Source of the DNA: Aspidapion aeneum
Lineage: Eukaryota; Arthropoda; Insecta; Coleoptera; Brentidae
DNA length: 64,000 nucleotides
Direction of reading: 5' to 3'
Assembly: GCA_963576565.1 (NCBI GenBank)
Contig: OY755046.1
Location: 53,733,471 to 53,797,470 of the forward strand
Below the pieces are notes generated by a model. It did no database searches. It was not told the DNA's origin and saw only the letters and a program-made list of their open reading frames with translations. Position numbers and translations under genes: made by a program. Positions within the stretch are counted from its first letter, which is position 1; each line of letters opens with the position of its first letter. This document shows positions 11,235 through 23,821 of the stretch, piece after piece.

Positions 11235-11902
11235 GACGCTAGCGCTACCAAGTCCACTTTCAATCCCTGGCTTCGCAAGCGCAGATCTACCAATATTATT
11301 TACCTCATGTCTTAGAATAGATACATACAGGGTGATTTTCACTTGAATGATTCTAACCACATGAAAATAGAAAGTTTCAAAAACCTAACCTAACAAAACC
11401 TAATCAAATCTAACCGAACCGAAGGAAACTGAACCAATAATTTTTTTCAAAAAAAAACTTTCCTGACTTCCTGCCCGGGATCCTAGAGGATGTGAATCCG
11501 AACCGAACCAAACCGAACCTAACTAAACTGAACCAAACCTAACCTAACCAAACTAAACTACAACACGTACTGCTAATTAGGTTTAGTTGGGTAGGTTTAG
11601 GTTTGGATAGGTTCGGTTCGGTACGGTCCGGTTCGGATTCACATCCTCTAGCATCCCAGGTAAAAAGTCAGGAAAGTTTTTTTTTGAAAAAAAATATTGG
11701 TTTAGTTTGCTTTGGTTCGGTTCGGTTAGATCTGATTAGGTTTCGTTAGGTTAGGTTTTTGAAACTTTCTATTTTCATGTGGTTAGAATCATTCAAGTGA
11801 AAATCACCCTGTACATCGATTCTAATACATGAGGTAAATAATATTGGTAGATCTACGCATGCGAAGCCAGGGATTGGAAGTGGACTTGGTAGCGCTAGCG
11901 TC
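11235..11902. repeat. near-perfect ~330-bp-arm palindrome with telomere-like AACCTAAC interior
   Basis: The left arm starts GACGCTAGCGCTACCAAG (11235) and the right arm ends CTTGGTAGCGCTAGCGTC (11902). The arms mirror each other almost base for base to a centre near 11570. Embedded in both arms is TACAGGGTGATTTTCACTTG (about 11325, mirrored about 11813), the type of end seen on other elements here. The inner third is made of degenerate AACCTAAC/AACCGAACC on the left and GGTTAGGTT/GGTTCGG on the right, close to the insect telomeric unit (TTAGG)n but irregular. No coding sequence is present. Confidence 0.75.
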
Positions 11903-13878
11903 TTGTTGGTGGATCGGTGTTTAAACTGTCAGTTGTTTAGGAACTTCTGACTTTGAAAGATTATCGCTTATTTTTATTTAAATTCGGATTCTGATTTGGA
12001 ATAGTTTTTTGGTACAAGTTTCTGTTCCAAAATGATTTTATGTAGTGAAAAATTTATAAACAATTGGGGTGACCTGGCGCCAAAGTTTCTACATTGGAAG
12101 ATTTTCAGTGCGACTGACCGTAGAGCTACAAACCATGAACCAACGATAAATTAATGATTATTAAATTTTTTCAAAAATGTTATTTTGTACAATTTATTTC
12201 GAGCAGGAGTTAAGCTAAGCTTTGCAATTTGTTTTGGTAAAAATTATGATTCAAATAGGATTAGGCTCTATTTATATTATGTTTTTTGTAAAGTTTTTAA
12301 TATTATTTCCTAAGCTTAATAAAAGTTAAATTAATATTATTTGTAGTTTCCACCAATGAACTTTACCTCGACTCATATTAATGTAGTACATACTGATTTA
12401 TTTGTATTAGTATATAAGCATTTATATTTTTTGTTTAGGTTAAACTAAAAGAGTATTTTATTATAACTTTTAATAAATAAGATGTTCGTACGAAAATCTC
12501 ACATTTTTTATGGTCGACACTATACTTCTTTTAAAAAGTATAAAGAAGTTCTCAACTAATTTAACTATACAAAGGCTTTGGGAATTTCAACAAAAACAGT
12601 ATTCAGACATACAGACTCTTTCTGAGTGAATTAAAAAATATATTTCAGACAATATTTAAACCAAAAATAGCTATATTATAATTACTAAGTTTAAAATGTT
12701 GCAGTAGAACAGCTCATATGAATAAGTTCAAATCTAAACATGAAAATTATTATATTAAAGCTTTATTTGTATGGTTTTGTAAACCTATTTTCTTAAAATA
12801 AAATAAAACCAACCAAAAAACTGAAATTCTAAAATCTAATTAAAAAAACTACGCAAAAATAATTTATATTCATCGTCCAAAAAACCAGTCCAGTCTTCCA
12901 AAATTAATTTTTGGAAATGCATCATGTAATTTTAACACTGCGTTTTATCTTTTTAAACAATAGTTTTACACTTTTTAAATTAGTTTTCTAAAGGCGTTGT
13001 TTTGAAGGGCATCAGAAAATCTTCATACTTTTTGTCATAACCTATTACTGTGTTTCTTGAAATTCTGCTCTGTAGTTATTACGGATGGGACTGAAGATCG
13101 AAAAAAGCGTGGAATTTTCGTATGAACATTTTATCTTTGTCGTAAGTTTTCTTGACTATTTTTCTGAGAATATGTTAATACTTCTAAATATCTACTTTAA
13201 AAAATAAAAAATATTTTGACTACTAGTCAAAAATTTTTTGTTTTGAAAGTTTACTTTCATGGTCAATTTAAATTTTGATAGACGGACAGGCTTGCAACTG
13301 CCAACTGCAATCTGGGGCCAATAATGATTTTGGATGCTATTTTCTGTCTCCTTTATAGCAGAAAAATAAAAAAGGATAGCAAAGGGACTTGGGGTATTGC
13401 AAGGACTTATACTTCCGTTGGCTATTCCTACACTCGTCCATAAAAATTGCAAAATACTTGTAGGTACAGTCCGGGCCTTTTTAAATTGCCGCCCTTGAAA
13501 ATCAAAAATATTCCTATTTGAAATTCGGGAAAGTAGTTTAAACCAAAACAAAAAAATTGTGAACCTTACCTCTCTCTGTATACATATATATTTAAAAATT
13601 AAATTTTTTTGATTTCTTTAAATGATTAGTTTTAATAGAAAAGAAATACAGCGGCAATTTAAAAAGTCCCCGACTGTACAAGTTTTTGGACGTTGCAAAG
13701 AGTAAGTTCACCCGGATTTATAAATAATGTCACGAAAATTTCTCTAGATAGATAGACACAAACAAAAATTAGTTTGGTACTATAATCCGAATCTACCCTG
13801 GAGAACCAGATGGATTGATAAAAGATACAGGAGACACATAAGAGAAAAATAGACGACTGATATAAGTTCACCTTGCAT
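11903..13878. other. no gene recognised
   Basis: AT-rich. Two minus-strand frames (13192-13551, 119 codons; 13659-13871, 70 codons) have no recognisable domain and no supporting context. Confidence 0.4.
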
Positions 13879-13879
13879 A

Positions 13880-14321
13880 TACGAGGTGTGACTATTAAAT
13901 GTTAAGACTGGCCCCCGTACTAACAGGTTTTAGATCTCCACGCCTCGGGCGGTTGGAGTTATTTACCTTGATGTGCGCTCTACTACCGCGCGCAATCTTG
14001 TCGTCTTTCCTCTACTAGTTTGGCTTACGCAGTGGTTTGAAGCGGATCGTGCATGGCTCATTTGCCGGAATTATAACAAACGAAAAAATCAAGCAACGTA
14101 TTAATTTAAAGTAAAACTCAAAAAAACGGCTACTGAATACTTTCAAATACTAAAGATGTCTACGGAAAGCAGTAAATGTCTCGTGCAATGATTTTTATGT
14201 GGCATAAAAGCTTTTTCGATGGTCGTGAACAAGTTAAAAATGATGAAGGAGAAGGGCGCTCCAGCACATCCATAACAGCGATGCTCATTAATGCTCTTAT
14301 AATTTATTGTCACACCTCGTA
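13880..14321 (+). mobile_element. internally deleted mariner element
   Basis: The TIRs are ACGAGGTGTGAC (13881) and GTCACACCTCGT (ending 14320), flanked by TA. The interior retains a decayed N-terminal transposase region: a stretch around 14080-14265 encodes the mariner-type helix-turn-helix region, including MSRAMIFMWHKSFFDGRE and a GRSSTS tail, with several stops. The catalytic domain is absent. A longer relative with the same ends lies at 46924-48600. Confidence 0.85.
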
Positions 14322-15985
14322 TATCTCAAAGATGACGAGTAGGTCTGAACCAAAAAAGACAAGGAAGCTTGAGCCAAGATGGGTTCCTTTACTTCATTTT
14401 GTTCATTAAGAAAGCTTTGTTGTCAATTTACATTTGTCTCTCTCAAAAAGTCCTTGGATTGTAATTGTTTGATTATTTTATGAGGGCAAGCTTGGATTCC
14501 TGTCCTTTGATAAATATTTTGGGCATTAAACACATATGGGTGCATCTTCATTTCTGTCTCATCTCTTCTTCATTCTTAATGAAGCTATTCTTCCCAACCT
14601 TTCTTTCCCACCCCATCAAGTGTGAAAATCTTTATCAAAATGCCCCATTTCTTCAAAATCCAAATAAAAGAGCACCCACGATTCTAAAGACATTGATTTT
14701 GATCTTTTTTATCCATTCAGAAAATAGAACAACCCTATTTCGATCCGATGTGACATATTTTTTATACCTCAATGAAAAATCAAACAAAATTTCAAAACAC
14801 CATAAAAGAGTCTATTCTTTGTGGAGAAATTTCGTAATAATACCTTGTTGACTATTTAAGGGTAAATCTTTTCTTATAAGCTTTCTGAGGGAAGTTTTTC
14901 ATATTTCTAACCACCTTGGGCTAAAAAAAATGAATTATGTTGTGTAGACAAGAGCAACATTATTTATTTTGTGATATTTATCTTCGATTTGTATCAATGT
15001 TTTCATCACTACATTGTTATATTTTTAATGATTTAAAACGACGAATTTTCAAAATTAAATAAATTTAAAAAATATAGATAGAACCCGTAGTATCAAAAAT
15101 TTTACTAGAGTTAATATCTGTAATACTTTAGAACTCACCACCTGTTAATCCAATTTTTTTTATCAGAAGCTCCCGAAATGTGAATGAGCTTGTCATCAGA
15201 CAGTAAAAGTTACCAAAAAACTCTCAAAATAGACCATCTAGACACTATGAAAAACATGGTAAATAAATAAAATAAACAAGGCACCCCCTCTGAGTGATCT
15301 ATGGGGTTCTGGCACTATTTTTTTAATTCAATTAAAGACATGGAATAGGATAGGAGCTTTTCTTGATATTATATTTTTTCCGAAAAGGCAGCTTTATTTT
15401 TCCGAAAGACTGTCTAAACCCTTGACATGACTTTCTTCTGCACAATTTTATGTTTACTTTTTAATTAAGTCTATTTATTTCAGCTTTTAATATTTATAAG
15501 AGTCGATGCGGCCTTTTAAAAAAAAGCTAAGTACTTGCCACAATAAATATCAACTAAGGATTTTAGTTTCATTAAAACCATTGCTAGGTACGTTGTAGAA
15601 AATAGTAAGGCTTATATATTCATTTAGATTTTTCAAACCTTTATTATAATTTTTGTAAGGACCCAATTGCATCCCTTAAGAGGGCAACCACCCCCGCAGC
15701 GTTTACTTAATTTAGTCTCTCCTCAACTTTTTAAGATTTATTAGGCTTTTTTAACATCTGGTCGACGCGACAGTGCATTTCGTGGGAAAACTTTATCCCC
15801 GACATGCGGAGTTGCCAGGTTTTCATACTTTTCTCTGTCTGAGATATATCGGAGCTCTACCCTATTCTTCACATGAACAATAAATGACATGACAAGATAC
15901 CGTTTTAAATCAAATCAAAGCTTCCTATTTTCTGTAACCGTCTTTGTCCCCATAGAGAAAATCTGGGTACAAAATTAGAGGATTG
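14322..15985. other. no gene recognised
   Basis: The longest frame is 128 codons at 14465-14851 (+), rich in Phe, Leu and Ser and without a recognisable motif. The rest is AT-rich with no repeat that I can see. Confidence 0.4.
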
Positions 15986-15989
15986 TAGG

Positions 15990-16520
15990 TTGCCCAAGAA
16001 TAGAGTTGTCTAGTTTAATGACGGATCAAGAACTGAGAAGAAGTATTTCCCAGGCAGCATAATTATTAATAATCATCTGAATGTGTAAGCCAATCCGGAA
16101 AAAAACATACACTCAGGCAGCAAAGCTGCACTGTCTGCCATCAAATCGGCCATAGTAAGTTCTGCATTTGTGGCTGAGTACTGAAAGGATCCATTAAAAA
16201 TCCTGGCAGGATACAACCAGGTCGATTTCCTTTTGGTTTCAGGTCATAAAAACATTTTCGGAAACAAGGAAGCAACCGATATTGGGCATCGCAGAGTGTC
16301 TTTTAATGAAGGCTCTTAAAATGTGACATAAATACAGGTGCTGAGAAGAGACACGGTAGGACTGAGTCATGCCAAATTTTTGATTGAGGAGATGAACGCT
16401 TTCAGAGCAAGCTCCTTACTCACGTTCGGGAGAAAAGATATAAGACTGATGACAGGGCTTTTAACAGGACATTGTCGCCATAATGAACATCACAACATTC
16501 TTGAAACTTAGAAACAAAAT
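15990..16520 (+). pseudogene. LINE RNase H domain remnant
   Basis: Broken frames carry the signatures of an RNase H domain of R1/I/Jockey-type non-LTR elements in the right order. These are GSKAALSAIKSAIVSSAF (about 16118), then GHKNIFGNKEATDIGH (about 16245), then RLMTGLLTGHCRHNEHH (about 16442). The frame shifts between blocks, so it is dead. Reverse transcriptase is not recognisable upstream. Confidence 0.6.
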
Positions 16521-17149
16521 GTCGGGCTTCCAATGCCTTTACTTATTTTCAACAAGTTGTTTCGGTTAATAAGTAGGTATGTCAAACCATTTTCAGGTGT
16601 AAACGTCATTGTCCACGAGTTTCAAATAAAGATTCTTGAAAGTCTAGGAGTGTCACTGGTGTATGGAAGATGAGAAATCCCCTCTACACGTCTTGAGTTA
16701 AAATAAATAAACCTAATTTCCACTGGCCGCGACAAGAGAGTTGCATTTGGGAAGCTGTGTACTTAGCTCTCACGATATGAGAAAATTTCAGGGAAAAAAA
16801 TCTTCAACCTCGCAAATCATTCATGGAAAACATTGACACTGGTTAAGAATTGCAGAAAGTCAATATTACCTTATTTTGCTTTTGTCGTTTATCTCGTAAT
16901 CTTTCTTGCTTTATAACCTCAAGGCATAGACAGACTTATTACGAAATAAACTCTGGCAACATTGTCAGGATAGACAAGGGTCGTAGAATGAAATCGGAGT
17001 AGTAGGTGGCTAAGACCGGCTGTCAGGTGCAAATGAAAGAGAAAATTGGCCCAGATTGAGGCAGAGATGAGAAATGGGGTGAAATATGTGGAATAATATA
17101 TAGACCTGTTAACCTTGATACTTTGATAATTATAAAAATATTTTGCATG
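16521..17149. other. no gene recognised
   Basis: No recognisable coding sequence or repeat. A 97-codon minus-strand frame (16919-17212) overlaps the adjoining MITE and looks spurious. Confidence 0.4.
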
Positions 17150-17157
17150 ATTATAAT

Positions 17158-17391
17158 CAGTAGCGGATCCAGGATTTCCTAGGGGAGGGAGCCTTAGGGG
17201 CAGCAAATCCAAAAAAAAATATGGTTTTTGATAGACCTGTGCTGTAAAATTTACAGCAAAAGAAGAATAATAGCGCCGCAGGAGAATTTGTTTTAAAACT
17301 AAAATAGATTTTGCTCAACAAAAATCAGAACTAGCATAACATGAGGGGGGGTTGGCCGGGTCCATTTTGCCTCCCCCTGGATCCGTTACTG
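17158..17391. mobile_element. hAT-type MITE
   Basis: The TIRs CAGTAGCGGATCCAGG (17158-17173) and CCTGGATCCGTTACTG (17376-17391) differ at one position. The flanking 8-bp target duplication is ATTATAAT (17150-17157) and ATTACAAT (17392-17399), one mismatch. CAG termini with an 8-bp duplication are the hAT superfamily signature. The 234-bp element has no coding capacity. Confidence 0.85.
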
Positions 17392-17689
17392 ATTACAATG
17401 AAAATATCTACTTTGAACTTTCGTTTTTTAATTTATTAGTAATTTTCCACCACTGTCTATCGACAAAGTAGCAAGGTAGGTTTTAAAAATTTGAAAAATC
17501 GGGATTTAATTATAAAAGAATTACTTCTGTTTTAAAACTGACAAGTACTAAGAACAGGGTATTTACCTACCTACAAAAATTTTATTCAAAAACGTTAAAG
17601 AATAAATAAAATCCTATCATTGAATCAAATTTATAAAAATCAAATTTGTACATAATACATGGAGTAATTCGAAAGGAAAAATATTCAAC

Positions 17690-17935
17690 TAAAGAATTCA
17701 AAACAAGGGCTGATGTGCATGATCATATCACTCGTTCTCACAAAAATATTGATGTGCCTTTTGTTTTTTCTTTAAAAGGAAAAAAATCTTGATTGTTTGA
17801 GTGTGTGTCTCTGTATAATGGTTTGCCTATTAATATTAAGGAATCTTCAATAAAACAATTTAAAGTCTTACTCAAAAGATATTTATTAAACAACAACAAG
17901 AAAAACCTAACCTTTTTTCTCTGGTTTTTTGTTGT
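17690..17935 (+). pseudogene. LINE ORF2 C-terminal remnant
   Basis: A frame with one or two stops reads ADVHDHITRSHKNIDVP (about 17710) and then SLYNGLPINIKESSIKQFK (about 17813), followed by a Leu/Lys-rich end. The pattern 'LWNxLPxxIR...FKxxLKxxL' is the usual C-terminus of CR1/Jockey-like LINE proteins. It is 5'-truncated, as is normal for LINE copies. Confidence 0.6.
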
Positions 17936-17939
17936 GTTG

Positions 17940-18359
17940 TAATTATTTATATAAAAATCTGTGATTTACATTATTTGATAAACAAAAAGCTATAAAAATA
18001 GATTTAATTTGGATCCAATATTTAAGTAAAGTATTTAGTGGATAGGCCTAATATAAGATTTGTTGTAATTTCTTCTTTGGTCTAATAAACATCTTCTTCT
18101 TTAAAAGAATAAAAACCCAACAATCGGTGTAATAAGAATCCTACACAAAATGACATACACATTCAAATACTCCCTATTTTTGACCCTTGACCCCTTTTGG
18201 ACCCTTTTGGAATGGCAGTGACCGCAGGTTGTTATGCATATTTGAAACCCGGTGGGAATCTAAAAATTTTAAGCAGGGATTTGACCTTTTGGGGTCATTA
18301 GGGTTTCGCGAATTGTGTGAAATTTTTGGAAGAGAGATGACTTATTTGTTTCTTTTGTT
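17940..18359. other. no gene recognised
   Basis: AT-rich spacer between the LINE remnant and the hAT-like element. Nothing is supported. Confidence 0.4.
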
Positions 18360-18367
18360 TTGTTAAC

Positions 18368-21097
18368 AGTGGCGCACCCAGGAATATGTCTTGAGGGGGG
18401 CCCGAGACCTCTTGGGGGGGCCCGAGACCTCTTCCCAACAAACATTTAAAGTTGTAACGACGAACCCCCAACTAGAAAGAATTTCTTAAAAGTAACCGCA
18501 ACGTACTCCCGCTACGTCTCAGTATACCATACAGCGACGTTATAATTCCCTAAGTGGGGAACCAATTTGTGGTTATAACTACTTGGCCAAGTGTTTAAAG
18601 TCACTGTAGTAACAACTACACTACTACGTCGTAGCCAGGTATCTACTACGTCGTAGAGGCTGGTTTTTTTCCGTAATTGCATAAAAGTTGCGATGTAGTT
18701 TCAAATTATATAATCGTTTCTTTTTGGTAGAATTGTTACACAATATGGTGGACACAACAGTAAACAGACTCGCTTAGTTTTTTTGTTTGGTTATGGTTAT
18801 AATATGTACTATGTTATCCAAAAGGGTGAGAATTTACGAGAAGAGGATCAAAATTCGAGTGCGACGCAAAGTTTTTTGTATAACATGCATTATATATATT
18901 GCAAAAAACCGGTGCGCCCGTAAAATTGAGCCGTTTTCTGGTAGCAGATGGAATTTATGTGTTGTGATTTTGGAGGTTATGTTTTCATAATCGACAGTTA
19001 ACTCCAACAAATGGTGCTTAAGAAGATCATTTTTGGTAAGCTTCAACTAATTTGTTTATAAAATAGTATACCTCTCTAATATGAGCTCATAAAACGACAA
19101 CAAAAATATTAAATTTTCTTTCTTAAATAAAAACATGGCGTCCCAAACTATATTCCCTGATAGTCGAAAGGGTTACTTGAAAGTGAGCCTAAGTTACGGC
19201 AACGTGTCACTTACGACTTTTATGTCGGCATTCCTTTTTAGTTCTAGATAACACACTCGAATTTCTACTCCGTTGCAGAAACGTATTATTAACTAGCTTT
19301 CGCCACCAGAAAACGTCTACAGAGTGATATGAACCACGCGATAAGTATAACTACTACCCTCAAGTTATTGGGGTGTCGCCACTTGTCATTTGCCGTTTCT
19401 GTCAACAACAGCACCACTGCTTATAGGTTAGGTACGAGCGTGAATTTGTGGTAGGTTTTAAAACAAAAACAAGATAAATTAAATTCCATTAGAACAATAA
19501 ATGAAGTGCCAATAAAAAGAGTTTTTTAAAAATGTATGTTGCAGTCGAGAGCATGATCCCTATTCTAGAATTTCTAGGAAGTGTTGGTCAAGGAACTAAA
19601 AGAACGTAGTCACATCAATGAAATCAACTTATTGTTACTTTTTTTATCTACACATTGCTCTCACAATTCGTATGTAGTATTTTTTATTGTTTTTAGATAT
19701 TTTGGCATTGTCAATATTCAGTAATTTTTATTATTATAAGCCCTATAAGTAAAAAAACATTATCTGAGACTTGTTAGATCGCTTAGAAATCCGCATGTAA
19801 CCACGATATATCTAACTTGTTTTTTTATTAGCCGCAAACAGCGCAAAAGTTCCTAGATGAAGTCTAGCATATCCCAGAGGTTATTTTAGGGGCCGTGCAT
19901 AAATTAGATATTAGGGACCTATTGCAATAAAGCCTGGCACAAAACACAGCACAAATTTAAGTTTATTCACTTCAAACCAAGCTTTAACAACAGCACAAAT
20001 TTGAAGAAAACCAAAAAGACAAATACCCAAGCTCAACACATAAAATGAATCACAGTGAGACACGACCTGTCAGCACAAGAGGCGTAGATAAAGGAATTCG
20101 GTTTAGTCCGTACAAGAGGGTTACGATGGCGATAGGGTGGTGCCACAGCACAAACCACGAACGACCGTAAAGAACAGCAACATGTAGCGTAAAAGATTAA
20201 GGATGGAGATTAAGCATGGACCAGGGAAGTCTTAAAATCCGTGTTTTGCATTTTGATTGTTTTGCAAAATGGTCAAGCAATGAGCTCGAAAAAATGGACT
20301 GCTCAAGGTAGTTAAAAAAATATTTGCAAAACTATTCCTAATATTCCCATATTATAAAAGGAGCCACAAAAAGTAGGGTTAAGAATGTGTGCGACCAAGA
20401 TGCGACTTCAAAAAGTCTACGTTTTCAAAGTAGAAACAGGAAGGAGAGATTACTTTAAAAGATCGACATTAAAAAAAAAGTCAAAGTAGTTGCGGCTTTA
20501 AAGTTGGTCCAAAAAGTTATTTTGTCTACATTGTTACATCAGATGTTACTATGATGACACAAACTTTTGTGGTAAAAATTAAAGTTATAATGTAGTTGTC
20601 GGATACACTTGTTTGGGACTCCAATGAAGCTTAACTTTCCAGTGGTAATTAAGTAGGATATAAAAGTCAGGGCGACTACGAAATAACGACTAAAAAGAAA
20701 GTAAAACTTTAGAACCGTCCTATTGTGGTAGAGAAGACTATCAGAATCGACTATCAAGAAACAATCCTAAGAAGTAGTTTAGAGGGTCGTTTTTACGAAA
20801 CATCTACTATTTCCTGATACTAAATAGTAGTTAGAACTAAAAAGTAACAAATTTTGGTTGGGATCACCACATTTCTACTTTAAGAAAGTAGCAAAGCCTT
20901 TAGAACATGTAGCCGCTACTATAAATGTTAGTTGGGTTAGGGGGGGACCCGAGACCACATGATGTCGTATTTTATACAATTTTATCTTTTTATTCATGAA
21001 ATATGTGGAAAATATCCGAAATATTCTAAAAAAATTTTGGGCTTGGGGGGGGGGGGGGGGCCGGGCCCCGAGTCCCCCCCCCCTGGGTGCGGCCATG
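18368..21097. mobile_element. hAT-like non-autonomous element, 2.7 kb
   Basis: The left end CAGTGGCGCACCCAGG (18368) and right end CCTGGGTGCGGCCATG (ending 21097) are inverted and flanked by an exact 8-bp duplication, TTTGTTAA (18360-18367 and 21098-21105). Subterminal G-runs with CCCGAGACC occur at both ends (18408, 18421, 20947). The right end also carries a G19 run followed by a C-rich stretch (about 21044-21083). No transposase is recognisable in 2.7 kb; only short frames occur. The interior includes CTACTACGTCGTAG twice (about 18625-18655). At 19911 there is an end resembling the TTAA-flanked MITE at 55238. Confidence 0.8.
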
Positions 21098-21109
21098 TTT
21101 GTTAAGCAT

Positions 21110-21500
21110 CGACAGTTGATTTTCAAACATTGTTTGTTAATATGTCACAGTAAACAGTGATGGAACATTCATATTCTTATCACATTCCTAAAAGAATGTA
21201 AATTAATCGTATTTTCTTATCATGTTCTTGGCCTATTGTGTCTCTAAAAGAATGTAAAAAAGGGTATATTCTTGTTATGTTCCCGAAATAATGTGAAAAT
21301 ATATTCTTGTCGCGTTGTTTTCATTTTCCTTAAAGAATGTGAAAAGAAGAAAATTCTTGTAACATGCCAAGTATATTCCTTAAAGATTTCTCTCACAAAT
21401 ATCATCATCGTTATCTTCATAGGCGGATCAGAAAAAAGTGAATATGAAACTTATTCCTGGAATGAAAATATCATACCCTTTTCATATTCTTATCACATCC
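21110..21500. repeat. degenerate short tandem repeat (ATATTCTT...AAAGAATGTAAA)
   Basis: The motif pair 'atattcttatcacattcc' and 'taaaagaatgtaaa' recurs about five times with variable spacing (roughly 65-70 bp). The frame at 21272-21520 runs through these repeats and is unlikely to be a gene. Confidence 0.5.
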
Positions 21501-21529
21501 CTTGGTATTTAAAAATCTGAAACATTCTA

Positions 21530-22640
21530 TGCACGTCGAACACGAAAACACCTGGCTGTAGAAGGTTTTTTACACATTCTGATGGTGGTCTTCTTTTATT
21601 TTCCCAAAGTCTCCAGTTAACAATACATTTGTTCCATCGATCGTCTTTCTGTCTCATATTATGACCGGCAAATTTCCATTTTAATTTTGCTACCTGTCCT
21701 CTGACATCCCTTACTTTTGTTTTATTTCTTAACCATTCATTCCTTTTTCTATCTGTTAGCTTTACATGTAACATTTGTCTTTCCATTGATCTTTGGGCTT
21801 TTGTTACCTTATCCATGTTTGATTTTATAAGTGTCCAGGTCTGGGATCCATCGGTAAGTACAGAAAGTACACATTAGTTTTACACTTTAGTTTTGAGGTA
21901 CTGAGGAGATTTTTTATTTTTTAATATGTAGCTTAATTTACCGAATGCTGCCCAGGCCAATCTTATAAGTCTCGTGATTTAAGCTGATTGGTTTTCTATT
22001 TTTAGTTTAATAATTTGTCCCAGGATATATTCCTCTACTTGTTCTATTTTCTCTTGGTTTATTCTGATCGTGATATCCTGATCTGTGTTTGTTATGATTT
22101 TAGTTTTAGTGTAGTTCATACTCAAGTCTATATTTTTAACTGCTGTATCTAGTTCTTCCAGCATTTTTTATCAGTTCTTTTTTCTTATTTGTTATTAAGG
22201 CGATATCATCAGCATATCTTAGGTGGTTCAAGTGTTATCCGTTTACTTTGATGCCCATTTCTTCCCAATCTAAGTTTTTAAAAACATCTTCTAGGGCCTG
22301 GTTAAATAGTTTAGAGGATATTGTGTCACTCTGGCTGACACCTTTTCTTATGTGGATTGGCTTGGTTCCTTCGTGGATTTTGATTGATGTTGTTGCTTCG
22401 CTATATATATTGTCTATTAGATTTGTGTGATCTATTCGGCTATTAATTAAAGATACTTTTACTGCCTAGTGCTAAATGATATCGAAAGCTTTTTCATAGT
22501 CTATAAACGCAATATATAGTGGAATGTTGTATTCGTTGGCTTGTTCTATTAGGATGTTCATGGTTAATAAGAAGTCAACTGTACTGAAACCTTTTCTGAA
22601 GCCTGCTTGTTCTTTTGATTGATATCCGTGTACTGGGTAA
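21530..22640 (-). pseudogene. LINE reverse transcriptase, 3' portion (minus strand)
   Basis: Read on the minus strand from 22640 to 21530, broken frames give reverse transcriptase blocks in order. These are a palm motif around FIDYEKAFD (about 22500), a GVSQSDTISSKLFN block (about 22330), the catalytic YADD block (about 22205), the thumb with ...NYTKTKI... and EYILGQIIK (about 22000-22100), and a C-terminus with QRSMERQMLHVKL and AKLKWKFAGH (21540-21800). This is the layout of RTE/Jockey-like LINEs. Frames shift between blocks and the 5' part is missing, so the copy is dead. Confidence 0.8.
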
Positions 22641-23093
22641 CTTTTTAAAAAACCCTGTATTTGTTATAAAAACCAGCTTGATATTTCGCTGTTTTCGAAC
22701 AAAATATCTAATTTCACCGTGAAAAAAAAACTAATTTTATAAATTTCGCACCCCTATAGTTTTGTTTAGTCACCCTCGTTTTTTAGACAGGAAATAGGAA
22801 TCTTTTTCGAGATTTTCTTAGTTCTAGCGGAAGCGGGTAAGGATCCGAAATTTATTTTTCGAAAAATATAGGAAACAAGGGTTTTTGTTTCGATTAGACC
22901 GAGTGGTAGTTTTTATTTATTTTTGGCACAGGGTGATTGCGTGGCGTGGGAGTTTTTTTCTTTATTTTTCAAGAGGGTGAGATTTTTAGGAAATAGATTT
23001 GTTTCATTGGGGGACTGAGAGAACTTTGTCTAATGACAAACATATTGTCAAAAAAAAACATCCTTTGAGTGTATCTATAGTTTTTAATGATAA
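22641..23093. other. no gene recognised
   Basis: Contains ends such as ACAGGGTGATTGCG (about 22927) that resemble the termini of other non-autonomous elements here, but no partner end was identified. Confidence 0.35.
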
Positions 23094-23253
23094 TTATATA
23101 CTGTGTTTCAGGAACATCGAAACAGAGCCCTTTTTGGGTATTTAGAGTGCGAATTTGGAGAAAGGCTCGGACACGTCGATTTTGTTTGCGAGGGGGACAC
23201 TTTTTGGCTATTTTGAAATTTTTATAGCACAAACCCTCTTCGAGAGATATACT

Positions 23254-23821
23254 CGAGGGGTGGCTCGGCATTTCCTTTGGGTGTACAGGTTAGGGGAAAT
23301 ACCAGGAAATACTTGTGAAGCAGCGGCGTAGCGTGGGGGGGCGCGGGGGGTTCGTCGCCCCCCCCCGTCCCGAGGGTAGTGGCGCCCCATAGGTGGGAGA
23401 GGCGCCCTTGTGACGTATCGGCCGCCCCCTCATACATGATGACCTTTTTTTTTTTTTTAGTTGCAAGATTCGTCAGAGGCGCCCTTGTGACTTATCGGCC
23501 GCCCCCTGACATATGATGACCTTTTTTTTTTGGTTGCAAGATTTGTGAGAGGCGCCTTTTTGACCTTTTGGTTTTTTTTGTTTTGCCGTAAGATTTTTCA
23601 TCAGTTTTCAGAGGCGCCCTTTTTAGCTGTCGCCCCCCCCCCCCCCCGCCCTTTCGGGCACGCTACGCCGCTGTTGTGAAGTGCTAGGAAATATACTAGG
23701 AAATACCGGAAAGTGCTTGGGAAATACTAGGAAATACCATTGAAATTTGAGGAAATACCTCAGAAAAAACCGGAAGTATTTCCTTTTGGTGTACAAATAT
23801 CGGCGATCGAGCCACCCCTCG
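23254..23821. mobile_element. MITE with CGAGGGGTGGCTCG ends, copy 1 (split by a hAT MITE)
   Basis: The TIRs are CGAGGGGTGGCTCG (23254-23267) and CGAGCCACCCCTCG (23808-23821), with TATACT on both outer sides. The interior is rich in GGAAATAC repeats. Copy 2, in the opposite orientation, is at 46098-46334. The arm symmetry of the surrounding foldback shows that this block is an insertion. Confidence 0.65.
23321..23673. mobile_element. hAT-type MITE with internal repeats
   Basis: The TIRs CAGCGGCGTAGCGTG and CACGCTACGCCGCTG are perfect, and the 8-bp target duplication TTGTGAAG is exact (23313-23320 and 23674-23681). The interior has three diverged tandem units beginning GAGGCGCC and ending in a long T-run (about 23398, 23476, 23549), plus G-rich and C-rich runs near the ends. 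Confidence 0.9.

Noticed and set aside
13192..13551. 119-codon minus-strand frame
   Set aside because: Composition follows the AT-rich background; no motif recognised.
14465..14851. 128-codon plus-strand frame
   Set aside because: No domain, no coding-like composition and no neighbours that support it. Expected by chance in AT-rich DNA of this length.
18621..18660. Palindromic CTACTACGTCGTAG pair as an operator-like site
   Set aside because: Only two copies inside a transposon, with no associated promoter or gene.
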